From the NCBI GenBank assembly GCA_000827205.1, contig KN832560.1, positions 1,577,503-1,641,502 on the forward strand: a DNA stretch of 64,000 nucleotides. The letters are read 5' to 3'. How positions within the stretch are numbered: the stretch's first letter is position 1; every line of letters begins with the position of its first letter. The notes under the pieces were generated by a model. That model was not told where the DNA came from. It did no database searches and saw only the letters and a list, made by a program, of their open reading frames with translations. A program made the translations under genes and the position numbers. Source of the DNA: Plicaturopsis crispa FD-325 SS-3 (Eukaryota; Basidiomycota; Agaricomycetes; Amylocorticiales; Amylocorticiaceae). Of the stretch, positions 1 to 12,404 are shown piece after piece.

Positions 1-389
1 GAAAAAAAAGTAAAAAAAAGCGAAAAAAAAGCGAAAAAAAAATCATCTCGAGTGCGGGCAGCCTGTAGCACCCAATGCACGATCTCGACGAACTAGAGAC
101 CGAAAAAGGTCCGTGCGCATAGTCTGACTCAGTACTGAGTATTCCGAGCGCTTCGGAAGTTTCGGCGCCTGGAACGTCAGTTTAGGGGTGTCCGAAGCAA
201 GCCCGAGGGCCGAGGCAAGGCAAGGCAAAGGTGTGGGACAAATATTCGAGCTCCGACAGCAAGCCGACGAGCCGCCCGAGCGGCAAAGATTGAAAACAGG
301 GGCTTGATACCCAAAAAAGAGCGCCAGGTGCCACTCGGGGATTAATACATAGCGGGGGGGGAATGATCCCAGGGTTTAATGTATTATTA

Positions 390-3300
390 CTACAACATCA
401 GCTGCCAAAAGTCGGAGGTCCAGCGAGTGTCCCTGTCCGCTATGATGTCTAACGGAATCCCAAACCTCGTTACTACGTGTCGAACGAATAAATTCGCGAA
501 TCCCTGCGCCGTGAGTCCCGTGTTGGTCGGGATAAACTGCGCGTGCTTCGTCAGTCGGTCGACGAGCACTAGGATCGCATTGAATTCTCCCGACCACGGT
601 AGGTTTACTATGAGGTCCAGCGATACCGAGTCGTACGGTCTCGCTGGTATGGGGTTCGGGATGAGTCTCCCACTTGCTGCGTTGGGGTCTGGCTTGATCT
701 TTTGACACACGTCGCACGATTCGCAGAAGCGAAATATGTCCGTTTTCATTCGCGGCCAGTAGAATCGACGCTGTAGGACCTCGTGAAGCTTAGCGGGACT
801 GGCGTGCGCCGTTTGCAGCGGAGATTCGTGAGCTTCTTTCAGAATGAGCATTCTCTGTGAGGCCGGAACGCACAGCCGTGGCCTAAAGTCCGCGTCCCTG
901 AAGAATAGCAGGCCCTTATTGTCTTTGAAAAAACGCCGCCCTGCGTGCCATGCCGAGTTGTCCTTCGAGCTATCGATCCATCGTAGGCGGAAGGAGGTGT
1001 CTGATGCGTATGCGCGAACGAATTCCGTCAAGTAAGCTGGATCCATCTCCACGTGAATGCTAGGCGGGGGGTTCGTCGCCTTCCAGTAATAATCTGTTAT
1101 CTTTGCTAAGTCTGTCGCCCCCCCTTCCTCGGTGTCGGTAGCTTCCGTCGGCGAGGAAGCAGCAGGATGAGCCATGCTGTCCTTTGCCGACTCGGAATCC
1201 CCAGGCTGCTCCGGATTGCCCTGAGCTGAGCCTGAAGCGTCCGTGCGGGTCGTGGGCTTCGTATTCTTGGAGGCGGCGAAGGCCCTCGGTCCTAGTTCTC
1301 CGCAATCAGATAGTTTCAGCGCTACGAAGGAGACCGCCTTGCGGGCGGGCTGATACTGCGCCTCCTGTGCTTCCGCCAGCGTCGAGTCTGTCACGATCGG
1401 GGCCGTGGTGTCGACCGCTGGTCCCATGAATTCTGGTGGAAGACGAGGCAGCCGTGATAGGGGGTCTACGTTGGAGTGTACGCGTCCGGCTCTGTGCACT
1501 ATTTCCAAGCCCGGTGCGTAGGCTGAGTAGACGGCCCCCCACGCTGCTAGCCTTCGGTTCGCGTTCTCGTAAGTGCGCGCCCATTGCAGTGCCGAATGAT
1601 CGGTGACTAGCAGGATTTGCTCCCCTTCGATGAATGGTTGAAACTTTACTAAGCCCTCCTTGGCGGCGAGGGCCTCGCGCTCTGTAGTCGAGTAGTTACG
1701 CTCCGCGTCCTTGAACGATCGAGACCAATACCCGATTACTCGTTCGACCTCAACCTCCGTGTCGTCAAACGTAGCCCCCCAGTCGCCTGGGGCCTTAGAG
1801 TCGTCAATCCGTGTCGACATTCGTGTCGTAAGGCGTGGTATTGGTTGACCCGCGTCGTAAGCTTTGCGTAATTTGTCGTAGATTCTCGTGTTTGCCAAGT
1901 CGTGTATCCGTATGGTCTGTATTTGTTGCAGGCAACAGCCCAGGGCTTCGTCCGATGCGTCCGTGTATAGGCGGTACGGTCGGCCCTGGACGGGATGCCC
2001 CAGCACCGGTGCCGCCTGAAGGGCGGTTTTAATGGCTTGGAAAGCGTATTCGTGTTCCGCGTGCCAGTGCCATCGGACGCCCTTCTTGAGGAGTTGGAAA
2101 AGCGGCGCGCAGATACCGGCGTAAAACGGAATGAAGGCCGAAAAGTAAACTGCCATGCCCAGGAAAATCTGCAGTTGGGACAGTTTCCGTGGCCGGTCTA
2201 GTTCTAGTATCGCCCGTACCTTTTCGGCGTGTGTCGAGAGGCCTAAGCGGGACACCTTATGGCCGAGCAGCAGGATCGAAGAGTAGAAGAGGTGACATTT
2301 CTTCGGCGCGAGTGTCAGGCCCGCCGCCTCTATGCTGCCTAGGACCTTGTCGAGATGGTCTATATGTTCCTCGTACGACTGCGAGTAGACCACAATGTCG
2401 TCGATATAGACAAGACAGAACAGCCAGAGGTATGGCGCCAGAATGGACTGCATCAGGCGTTGGAAAATCGAGGGTCCGTTGCGTAGCCCGAACGGCATGC
2501 GCTTAAACTGGAAGAGGCCTTTATGTGTCCTGAAAGCCGTCTTCTCCACATCCTCCTCCGCTATTTCTAGCTGTGTGAATCCGGCGAGGGCGTCCAGGGA
2601 CGAAAGAACTTGAGCGCCGGATAGCGAGGCTAGTATCTCGGTCTGCCGTGGAATGGGGAACTCATCGGCAATGGTCACTGCGTTGAGTTTCCGATAGTCT
2701 ACGCAGAACCGTGGTTTGCCGTTACGGTACGCTATGACCACTGGGGCGCTCCAGGGGCTGATTGATGGTTCCACCACTTCTTGTTGGAACCAGGTGTTCA
2801 GCTGTTCCTCGATAACCAGTTTCTTTGCCGGCGACGTCCCGTACATGGGGACCGCTATTGGATTCTGCCCGTCGACTGTGCGGATGTGAACCCTGAATGT
2901 AGGGTGGTGCCCCAGGCGCCCGTCTAGCGCGAATGCTTTCTGCCGTCGACGGAGCATGTCCCAGGCTTTCTCGCGTAAATGGTCCGGCAGGTCGCCCACG
3001 TCTATAATAGCTTCCAAGTCTTCTGAGCTCAGGGACTCGGTCTCCGGTATTTCCGCCGTCTTTGGACCCCAATTTTCAGGGCTGAGCGGTCTCTCTGCCT
3101 TGACCCCTGGGTCCGTCGGTATATTGGACGCTGGCGGCGGCGCGGGGGAGGTGCATGGTGGCGCCGGGCGGGCATTGCGGTATTCAGCTTCCTTTAGCTC
3201 TGGTGTGTCGTCCACCCGTGCTTGGATTATCGTCTCCACCTTCGCCGCGTGGTGTAGCATCTCTTCCAAGTGCTTTAGGTCCTTGGGGACGTCGAAGTAA

Positions 3301-5690
3301 GCCAGCGGGGTCGTTATGGAGCCGATAAGTTCGCCTTTCCTGACATATCGAGGCCGATCCGTAGGGTTGCAGATGGGGATTTCAGGTTTTGCGGCGGCGA
3401 AGAGCACGTTTGGAATTGCAAAGAAGGTTTCGTCCGAGTTGGCAAGTAGGGACTTTTCCATGACCCATTCTTCCGAACCGGCGAAGTATCCATCGATGCG
3501 GATCCTCTTCACTGAGTTCGCTGGAATCCGGAAGTCCTCTGCCGCGCGGACGTGTGCGTCCTCTCGTCCTGCGGCTGCGTTCCGTTTAGCCCTCTTTGCT
3601 TGGTTCCTCTTGTGCATTTTCTTCCGTACAAAATGGGCTACCTTGTCCGTGTCTTGTACAATAGAAGGGATAGCGACTTTAGCCACTCCTTCCGCGCGTA
3701 CTGTGCATGGGCCGTGTCTGAATCGTATGCGGGAGCCTTCTTCCACGTTCCGAGAGACCGTCAGTTCGTAATTAATCTGGTAGTCCTCTCCTAGCAGAAT
3801 GGGTACCGACATGCCCGGCACCACGTAGGCTTCCACGGTCGTCTCAACCACCGATCCGTCCTCGGCGTCCATATAGACAGGCATGTGAACAAATCCGCGC
3901 ATCGTCGTGGACTTATCGGTGAGCTGCCACAGCTGCATGCGTTCGCCTTGCCGTAGACGAGGCGGGGAGGACATAGATTCGTAAAAGTCGCTAGATATGA
4001 GGGATATATCTGCGCCGGAGTCCAGCCTCAGGTCGACATACTCGCTGGTGAGGCTGCCTAGGCGTCCTCGTACTGAGAGTACCGATGTACCTATAGCGGA
4101 TTTCCCGTCAGGAGGGCGTCTAGTGGCGGGCACCTTCACGACTTTCTCCTCCTCTGATGGTTGAAGAGGCGGTAGATCCTCGAGATCGTCCTCGCTCGGG
4201 GGGGAGGTGGGCATTTCGTGCCAGGGAGTGGAGACGTGTTCCTCCGTAACGCCCTGCCTCTCTGTAGCGTCGAAAGCTGGGTCTTCCAGCAGGTGCATCT
4301 TGGCTGAGCCCCCCTTTGGCGTCAGATGCTGCTCCGGGTCCGGGATGTCCTCTAGGCTGACTCCCCGAGGTGTCAGCCGTTGGTGCTTTATTCCTGGCTC
4401 CGTCCACGCCCTTGAGTCCTCGCTCCCGTATGCTTGTGCGCTAAGCCGGGGCGATTCCAATTCTGAATGAACAGCAACTGTTTCAATAGTTGTGGTTGCT
4501 CTGAGGGCGGTCCGAGGGTGGGCCTGCTCCTCTTCCTTGTTCGGAGCCAGCGGGTCTGGGAGTAAGGAGGAAGAGCCGTCCTTGTTTCCCGTCCCGGAGC
4601 TCGCGCAGGAGAGCCATGCGCAAGCTTCGACTGTTGTCTCTGCTGGTAAGGAGGTACGTACGTGGTTAGAGTCCAGGTCAAGCTTATTCACGTCCACGTA
4701 ACGGCCCGAAATGGCCTGAACGACAAGAGCTTCATATACACGTTCATAAACAGACTCGTCCTCGAGGGAACGATTAGCTAGTGCGATACGCGCGGACTTG
4801 GGTTCCGCTCTCATGAACAAATGATAGTGGGGACATTCCTTGTCCCAGTGCTTCGCACTTCCGCATACCTTACAGGGTGAGGGTGGTCTTCTCCTCATCC
4901 GCGTTTCCACGTCTGCTTCGGGGAATGGGTAGCCGCCCTCGGGGGGTTGCCTCCTGGATTTGGCCGCGACCGCGTGAGCCTCGGCCATCGTCGGGTCGTT
5001 CGTGGATGGTTGAAACTCCGGGCTCTCTGTCTTCCCCGTAGTCTCAGCAGCGTCCTTGCTGACCTCCGAATCGAAGTCCAAAGGGTCCGAGGAGTCGATT
5101 TCCGCTAGGTACGTGCTCCTTGCATTACGGTAGCGTGATAACGACTTCGGGTTCTTGTCCGCTGCTTGCTCCGCCATTACTTGTCGGAGGGCGGGGCCGA
5201 TATAGGCTGCGTGCACTAGGGAGGCCTCGTTCTCCGCCGCTCGTAGGATGAGGATGGCCGTGCTTTTGATACTCTCGATCACGAGCATGTGTTTCCAGGA
5301 GAGCGGGGCTCTGACCATGACCAGACGCACTTCCTCCGGGCCTCCGTAGTCCGTGTGGAGAAGCATGCGCGTATACATGATACGCCGCATCAGGAACTCT
5401 TGAGGCCTTTCGCGCTCGTGCCCTTGTTGCCGGAACGCTTGGTTGTTGTAGTCGTTCTGCGTATTCTGAATCCATAGATCTCCGAGGTACAACTCCCGGA
5501 GCACCCTAAGGAATATGACGTACGAGCTGTGCATGTAGTCCTTAGTCGCCGGGGAGAGGAGGTCGTGCCATTCGCGTACTCCCGATCCGATTTTCAGGCG
5601 TCTGGCCATACATTCTCCTAGTTGCATCGGAATGTTGCCCCCCTGTCCCGCGTACTCTTGGATATTGAAGAAATAGCGGATCGCCGTTCA
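390..5690 (-). mobile_element. Ty3/Gypsy LTR retrotransposon fossil, gag-pol
   Basis: One open frame of about 1745 codons carries the parts in Ty3/Gypsy order. A gag region is followed by a CCHC zinc knuckle (CKVCG...HWDKEC) near residue 252 and an aspartic protease motif (LDSGADISLIS) near 536. The reverse transcriptase has YIDD near 1074, RNase H has YTDAS near 1224, and an HHCC integrase zinc finger near 1600-1645 leads into the integrase core. Protease-RT-RNaseH-integrase order assigns it to Gypsy rather than Copia. No flanking LTR pair was recognised inside the window, and both ends look incomplete here. The length of the open frame suggests a fairly recent insertion. The A-rich stretch at 1-45 and the DNA up to 390 probably belong to its 3' side. 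Confidence 0.93.
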
Positions 5691-5699
5691 CCTCATGCA

Positions 5700-6170
5700 G
5701 TAGCCCATTTGCAAAGAAACTCGAACTATCCCATTGTCATCAGGAAAATCAAACTGGTTCCTAAGTTGCTATAAGGTGCTCTAAGTTGCTATATTATACC
5801 ATATAGTTCACATAGTTCATATAGACACTATAGGTAGGTGCCAACTATATAGCACCGGATAGATCGCTTTTTGGGGGCCATGTACTATTATAGCTCTTAT
5901 AGATACTTATATCTTCAGAAGACATTATAGTACCCAACAGCTCTTAAGTGTCATATAGCTGTTATAGAACAACATCTATATCCTTCATCCTTACAACTCA
6001 TTATAGATACACTATGCATCCTTATTTCTATCGCTGGTACTATAGTGGTGTTCTATTGCCTTGAACTCTTATAGATGCAATAGCCAGTAATAGCATTAAC
6101 CAGGATTGTATTCATTTCAACCTAGCGATATATAAAATAACTGAAATCCCCCAATTCAAGCTATGTAAGA
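5700..6170. other. AT-rich spacer dense in TATAG/CTATA words
   Basis: No gene is visible. The stretch holds many short words such as TATAG, CTATA, ATAGTT and AGATAC on both strands, for example tatagttcacatagttcata near 5800. There is no fixed period. It lies between the Gypsy fossil and the 3' end of the DUF6532-like gene and could be a degraded AT-rich repeat or a mixed 3' flank. Confidence 0.5.
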
Positions 6171-6174
6171 TCGT

Positions 6175-8167
6175 TCAGCTAGAAGAAGCAGCCATAGTAC
6201 TCTCTAGTGCAGCATAATCAATATCATCATCTTCAGCCTCTTCGTCCTCTTTGAGATGGCTCAAATTAGCCTGGTCTCTGATATGGAAATCAGCATTGTA
6301 AGCAGAGTATGTTGAATACTACAACTTACAAGATAGTGTTATATAGATCGCTGCGCATGGCCAGAAACCACTTCGGACTTTTGGTCTCCACATTCTGAAG
6401 CCTGTCGACGTAGTAAACATATCTAATGCAGAGTAATATCAGCCTTGGTGAACAAAAAGCAATCAAGAAAGGATTGAGTTCATACCGCGATCTGAAGTTC
6501 GGGTCTGTAAAATTGATAAAGACCTGTGGTCCGGTACTGTATTCGCGCAAAGCATTCTCCACCTGAGAACTCAACAGTAATCAGTAGTAATCACAGACAG
6601 ACTAAAAAGACAACTCACCGCGGTGATGACGAGAGCAAATATAGGCAAAGGAATGTTACGGAAATCCTCGTGAAACCTGATGCCCTCGCCACGTCGACCA
6701 AACCACTGGGCTTGGATGATATTCTTGAAGATCGGGTGACAATACGGCCTTGATTTCGAAAATGTTCGAGCCTATGTAGAAACCATTAGATAGTCCTAGC
6801 AGAATGAGCGACAACGAACAAGGAACCTTTGTATCCAAGTCCCCTTGCATAAAGTTCCCTTTGTGGAGCAACCAGCCAACAAGGTCCCTAATCTCCTCAG
6901 GCTTCATAGTGCCGGGAATACCATATTCTCCAGAGATAGCACGTTGCGCCTTCGTCTTGACCTCACCTCTTATCTGGGATGCACTAGCCCAAACCTATGG
7001 CTGAAGTTAGTGATGAAGGAAAGAACATGCAAATTACGACGACGTACATAGTCAATCATGAGGCCCTTCTTAACCTCTTGGTTCAGCAGCTCAGTTGTCT
7101 TAGCTTGGAGAACGCCAGACGAGCCAGCTGTAATGATGGAATCCCAAGTCATACCATCACGATCTCCACTAGCGGGGAAAGCGTTGACAGTGGCGAGGTC
7201 CACGCGCATCCTGGTATGACTATCGCCAGCGAGCTTGCGGGAGATAGGGCTGAACTTGGCGATTGTCATCTTCTCCTTTCTACCTTTGGTCTTGGTGGGA
7301 GTAGTGTTGGCAGTAGACGTAGTGGACGAAGTGGACGGAGTACGGCTGTGAGATTTCACTTTGGGCTTGAGGACAGGTTTGACATCCTCGGCCTCGACCT
7401 CAAGGTCCTTACATAGACATGCTAAGATTAGTTGGTGTTTAAATACCTTGTAGCTAGAAGTTACTCACATTGTCGATCCCGAACCCCTTCCCAACGTCCT
7501 CATCGAGGTCATCCTCTTCGGCTTCCGATGGAACATCCTCCGGCACAGGCTCAACACTGTCCTCTTTCTCAAACTCTATAATGGTTATATGTTACCAATG
7601 TTTGTCGAAACAAAAAGAAGATAACTACTACCGTCGTGATTGTTGTCTGCAAGGACTTTGAAGATCTCTTCCTCGTCCTCGTCAAGTGGTAGAGGCACCG
7701 GGGAGGCCTTGATCTTCTTAGCAGGTGGACGGGCAGCCTTCTCGCCCTCGCCCTCGCCCTCGCCGTCACCCTCTTCCTCATCCAAGAGTGCGGCCGAGCG
7801 TTTGCGGATATCTTCATAACAATGTCAGGATACTTTCATTGATAAAGTCAGACTATTTCACACCTTCTGTAAGGTCCTTGGCAGCCTTGAGCTCCTGGTC
7901 CTTCTTGATCTTCAGGAGACGCTTGAGCTCTTGCGCCTCCTTTGCTGACATTCCAGGGCTTGTTGATGCTGCTGCTGCTTCGTCAACACTCTCCTTGGCT
8001 ACAGAAAAAGAATAGAACATACCAGGAACAGAAGGTGTTGCTGAAAAGTTAGGCTTTGCTGTCGTTGGTTTCTTAGCTGCTGCTTTCTTGGCCGCAGGTT
8101 TGCGCTTGGGAGTAGCAGAGACAGCAGCGGCAGCTGGCTTTTGCGACCTGGTCGTACGGGCACTCAT
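6175..8167 (-). CDS. DUF6532-domain-like protein, nine exons
   Basis: Function is unknown. Nine exons join in frame with GT-AG borders: 8167-7864, 7811-7632, 7575-7469, 7407-7048, 6994-6827, 6771-6619, 6562-6486, 6422-6330 and 6277-6175. They give about 514 residues. The N-terminus is basic and Ala/Lys-rich (TRSQKPAAAA, AAKKAAAKK), followed by acidic and Ser/Thr-rich linkers (DEDEEE, EAEEDDLDED, TPSTSSTTST), as in many nuclear proteins. The C-terminal half has the pattern I associate with DUF6532: SRPYCHPIF, then IPLPIFALVITAVENALREY, then YVDRLQ...FLAMRSDLY. The ATG at 8167 starts just before the basic segment. The gene lies 171 bp downstream of the TET/JBP gene on the same strand. The family name is from memory and needs a profile search; the gene model itself is well supported. 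Confidence 0.77.
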
Positions 8168-8338
8168 GTTGAGAATAAAAAGCAGGGGCGGGGGAATAAA
8201 TCAAAAGGAGTGGTTGTCGTGGTGGGAGCAAAACACAGAGGGGACGTACCTCGCTGGCGTTTCCTTAAGACGAACCGACCGCCCCTTTGTTGCGAGGCAT
8301 GGAAAAGACGTAAATTGGTATATTTTGGAGAACATAGA

Positions 8339-10850
8339 TTAATGGAACGCGGCGTTGTTAGACCAACCGTTACGTCCTTCTGACACCCATCTATCCATCT
8401 CCCTGTCCGTGTGCAGGACTATCGATGCTCGGAGTCCACGGTAGTGCATATTGAAGTGGGTTATTCGATGAGAGGGAAAAGCCATAAAATCACCTTCTCG
8501 ACACTTGACTGCAATGCCTGGCTCAAAAAGACAGAGATCGCCGCCTTCATGGTTGCCGATGGGAAGAACCAGACACATAATCTTGTCAATGCCATCGCGA
8601 TGGGCCTTGGTCTGGACGTTCAGGTTGATCACGACGCTGAGAAAGGGATAACCTGCTGGTCTGTTGTTTCCCGGGATAACATCCGCGACCTGACAGAGGA
8701 TTTCGTACTCGTCCTTGAGGTGTGCAGATAGCTGATCACCAACAGCTAGTTAGAAATGTATTGTTGAACGCTCAAAGAGAAGACTCACCTCACTTGAAAT
8801 CCACTCAAAGACTTCATCGAAAATCACCTTGAGACGAGCATAAATCGATTCATGATCCTTCATCTCCTTCGATGGATAAGGTATAAATTGGCCATGGTTT
8901 GTGCGAGCCCCGTCTCGCTCCATCTGATAAGGATGAATATCTGTAGGCGCACTGCTACCCTAAACAATAGTGAGCTTTGAGATAATGGGGAAATACTTGT
9001 GAACGCACCTTTGTACAATGTCGATTATACCAGGAAAAGTGCAAAGTTTCGAACGTGAACTTCTCGGCGTCACGCGAATCAGTGGGGATAAGGCTCTGAT
9101 GCGGCGCAAAGCAAGCCATCAGGTTGGCCGTAAGGTTCTGTCTCATAGACTCCGGCATTGTCGTACATATAAAGGCCAACAGGTCGTCGTTACTGTCGCG
9201 AACATTGACAATTTGGCTGTAATCAAATTGAAGTTGAGAGCACAGCACATACCGATAGGAATAACACTCACTTTGGGATATCTTCCGTTGATATACGGAT
9301 ATATTTATCGTCTATTCGTACCCCATTCTTATAATGAGATGCAAGCTTTACATTATACACGTGTTAGAAAAATACAGATGAGACTTTGCTAAAACTCACC
9401 TTGGATTCGAAGGAGTCGATGTCCGAGCACGCGACAGACCGCTCAACTTTCCCTCGCTCACAATCTGTCCACTGAAGATTCTTGTCGCGATCTCTCTCAG
9501 CTGGGAAGCGCTTGTTAGAGGAAGCGTGGGCATCGAAAGATGTGTGAATGACGGTGGAATGTGGAGTATCTGAGAATGATGGTAGATGGGGAGTGGTGGG
9601 GAGGGGGCTGAGGATACGAGGAGTCGGCGTAGGGGCCAAAGGGGGTGTTGTGGATCCGTGGTTCAGGGCGTCGGTCAACGGAGGAGAATAACACTCTGTA
9701 GCATTGGAAGCTAATACCGCATGCGTCAGGCCATGAGTTGGAAGAGACGATGTTGAGGGGAGCGAGGTATAGCAGGCTCCCCATGCTATAGTGTCACGTT
9801 CAACGGGCTTGAAAGTGCTAGTAATACCGGGAGATTAGTTATTATTCGCTCACTCTAAAACATTGGAGAAATGCCTACTGCAGTTTAAAGGATTCAAAAA
9901 AGCGATCCGAAGCGTCCATGTTCGTGCAGTCGATGTTCGCTGGCAAGCACAAGTCTTGGAGAAGTATCGGAGAAAACATGCTTGCCATATGAAGCGGCAG
10001 CAAAGAACGAAGGCGTGCGATGGTTGGTATTATCCTATTTATTGTCAAGTTGCCGGAGGGCGTATCTGACCAAATGGAATGGAGTTTGTTAGCACTGTCG
10101 TCAATGACAATCAATAACAAACTCACCATGGGTAGGGGCTCGCAAGCAGTTAGCCAATGCCCAAGGCATGTTTGTATCACAGCCGGCGATGCTCGTGCGA
10201 AGATTTAGCCCAGCGACAAGCATGAGGGCATATATAGATCCTACAGATAGAGCTGTGAGGATTGAAACAAAATAGACAATAGAAAAGGTGCAAACCTCCC
10301 GCAGCTATGGCTGCAAACTTGCTTCCCATAGCGTACCACGCGGAAACTGACCGATATGATGGGGCTGACTTTACACCAGCAACCTCAGCATTGTAGACGG
10401 AGGCCACGGAAGTTGTTCCAAGACGCTTCATGGTGCTTAAGAATAAACACGTTGTCAGCAACATATCAAATAGGAATGTGTACGACAGACCTTTGGAATT
10501 TGGTGACGAGCTGCATGTAATTGACCATGAGCAAGAAGTTCACCCCGACATCTCGCGTGGTTATCATCTGGCAGCGGATGGCCACAGATGCAACTGACTC
10601 ATCGGTGTAAGCGCCACGCATGTCCGTGCGGTCCATGATTGCGCGTATCGACCGTGCCCATGCATCCGGGTCCACAGTCCTCGAGGATGAATGTGCTGCA
10701 GCCATTTGTCCGATGTAGCCGTCAACAGACTGCCCATCGAGACGTGCAGTGCCCCTGGACTGCCTCCACAAAATCCCCGCTCGAGGACAGTCGGGCCAAG
10801 CATGCGCAGGACCTGGATGCCCGACCACTGTGGAGAATTGACCACTGATG
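8339..10850 (-). CDS. TET/JBP-type Fe(II)/2-oxoglutarate oxygenase (Agaricomycete type)
   Basis: Proteins of this family oxidise methyl groups on DNA bases; the substrate here is not shown. About ten exons join in frame. The N-terminal region (RLDGQSVDGYIGQMAAAHS ... TDESVASVAIRCQ ... WYAMGSKFAAIAAG) is followed by IIPTIARLRSLLP and DRFFESFKL. A Pro/Ser/Thr linker (about 9750-9530) leads to the catalytic domain. That domain shows YPFLSVVINLNV, then HRDGID (likely iron ligands H and D), GGDLCLFEPG, GDFMAFPS, THFNMHY (likely distal His) and GLRASIVLHTDR (likely 2OG-binding Arg). The stop is at 8339. An intron of about 60 nt near 9870-9810 joins what first look like two genes in matching phase. 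The 5' end is unsettled: no in-frame ATG follows the apparent acceptor near 10850, so an upstream exon may be missing or the gene truncated. Basidiomycete TET/JBP genes are known to be expanded and linked with KDZ transposons; no KDZ transposase is seen here. Confidence 0.82.
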
Positions 10851-10904
10851 CCGAGCTTTTATCCGGAAGATATGCGGAAGGGCGGTAAGAATATCACTAT
10901 GAAC

Positions 10905-11140
10905 TAAGCTCGAGAGATTTTTCGAGTTTTTTTATAATGCATTCCAGTATATCTTCAGAATATAAGCTGCAGATTGATTACGATGAAAATGATAATATTG
11001 CCCAAGATTTCGGCTGCAAAGATAATCTGAAGAAATCCATGATAAATTCAAATTATGAGCCAGCAGAAATGCAGAAGATATCGAAGAAGATAGTAAGTAA
11101 ATCCGCTACAGATAAATTCTAAAAGCATGGGGAGCGTGCG
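10905..11140. other. AT-rich interval upstream of the TET/JBP gene
   Basis: A low-GC stretch rich in gaagat/agatat words, clearly different from the GC-rich DNA on either side. A 61-codon ORF lies in it but has no recognisable features. It could be promoter-side DNA or a scrap of an AT-rich repeat. Confidence 0.35.
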
Positions 11141-12290
11141 GCGCTGTGCCGCGATTTACAAAAACATCCACAATATCTTCACTATATCATCTCGCATATT
11201 TCGGAGGCACATGGGCGGCTCCCGTGTTCTCTACTCAGCAGCTACCATCCCCTAGTAGGCTTTGCGCGCACGCTTCGCGCATTGGCATGCCCAGAGCTAT
11301 GACGAGCAGGCGCAGGCGCAGGTGCCCCAACACGTCGAGGGCGGGCCCGGGAGATCTAAGCACAATATTTGTAGAAAGAAAGGTACTTTTGAATGACCCG
11401 ATCCCCACCGCGGATAGACTCGATGTTGCCCTTCCAAAAGTGTAAACGGTTCGTGGCTCGACGTCGACCCGCGAGAACGCGAATTGAGAGGTCGCGCGCA
11501 AAAAAAAACATTGCCCGAACGTATATCGTGAGACGGAGACTCCCGCGAGGTCGCTCACTACCCACATGTCTGATGCACCAGGATATCAGTGTTACTGCAA
11601 GCAAAAGTACTTTCAAGAACGCACCACGAAATTGAGCACCTGAGGCGCGTGGCGCCGTGCGGATAGTCAGGGTGATGCATCTAATAAGACATGTCGAGGA
11701 CTCTACCCGGGGATTGAAGACGCGGAGCATCGTCTTGAAGCAGAGCATGCAGTCAGGCGCGCGAACGCGAACAGAAACGACAGTGACGAACTTCTTCGCA
11801 AGGCGGGCGAGCTTAGCGGCTTCGTGTTGTGTGAGCACGCCGCCATGTGCTCCTCGATCGCCGGCGGTAGGTACGCCATGTTCGGCGCATCGAACGTGTC
11901 CCCGATCTTCATCTTCGGAGGCGTCGGCGCCGCGGGCGAGGTACCAGCTGTGTTTGGCGATGAGGCGAGGCTGAACGAGGACGCCTGACTGCGGTGCGGA
12001 GAAGGAGGACAGAGAGGCGTAGGCAGAGGGAAAGATGCAGAGGGCTTGATGCGGGGATGTCGTTTAGTTTCAAAGCAGGACAACCCGTGAGAGCACCCAT
12101 TGCATTGATTGTCGATTTTTAATCGCAGATCTTGTGAATCGATGATAGCGTCAGAATTTTGGCTTTGAATAAGGAATTTGGCGGTGGGCGTAATGACAAC
12201 GATCTCCATGACATAGGTGGTTGAGGGGGGCACTTGGAAGAGCGTTGAGTGGTCCACCGGGATCTCTGGACTCCACAACTTCAGTCAATT
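11141..12290. other. No supported gene
   Basis: Overlapping ORFs exist on both strands, including a minus-strand ORF of 191 codons at 12278-11703 with a Ser/Pro/Thr-rich middle. None shows a domain, coherent splice sites or a convincing start. I treat this as intergenic, with the minus-strand ORF as the only weak candidate. Confidence 0.4.
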
Positions 12291-12404
12291 CTCGCGGGGT
12301 TCTTCCAGAAGGTGTCCTGATGCTCAGAAATACGGAGGTCAAAGTGAATGGTGTATTGTTGAATCCATCGACGCACAAACACATATCGTCTTCCGTCCCT
12401 CATA

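Noticed and set aside
9694-9716. A 22-nt intron giving the TET/JBP gene a start at 9784
   Set aside because: Far shorter than every other intron here; the alternative frame is open across it and connects to the upstream exons.
9875-10850. A separate gene upstream of the TET/JBP gene
   Set aside because: Its apparent stop is removed by an intron of about 60 nt whose phases join FFESFKL to TFKPVERDTIAWGA. That matches the continuous layout known for this family, so I merged the two.
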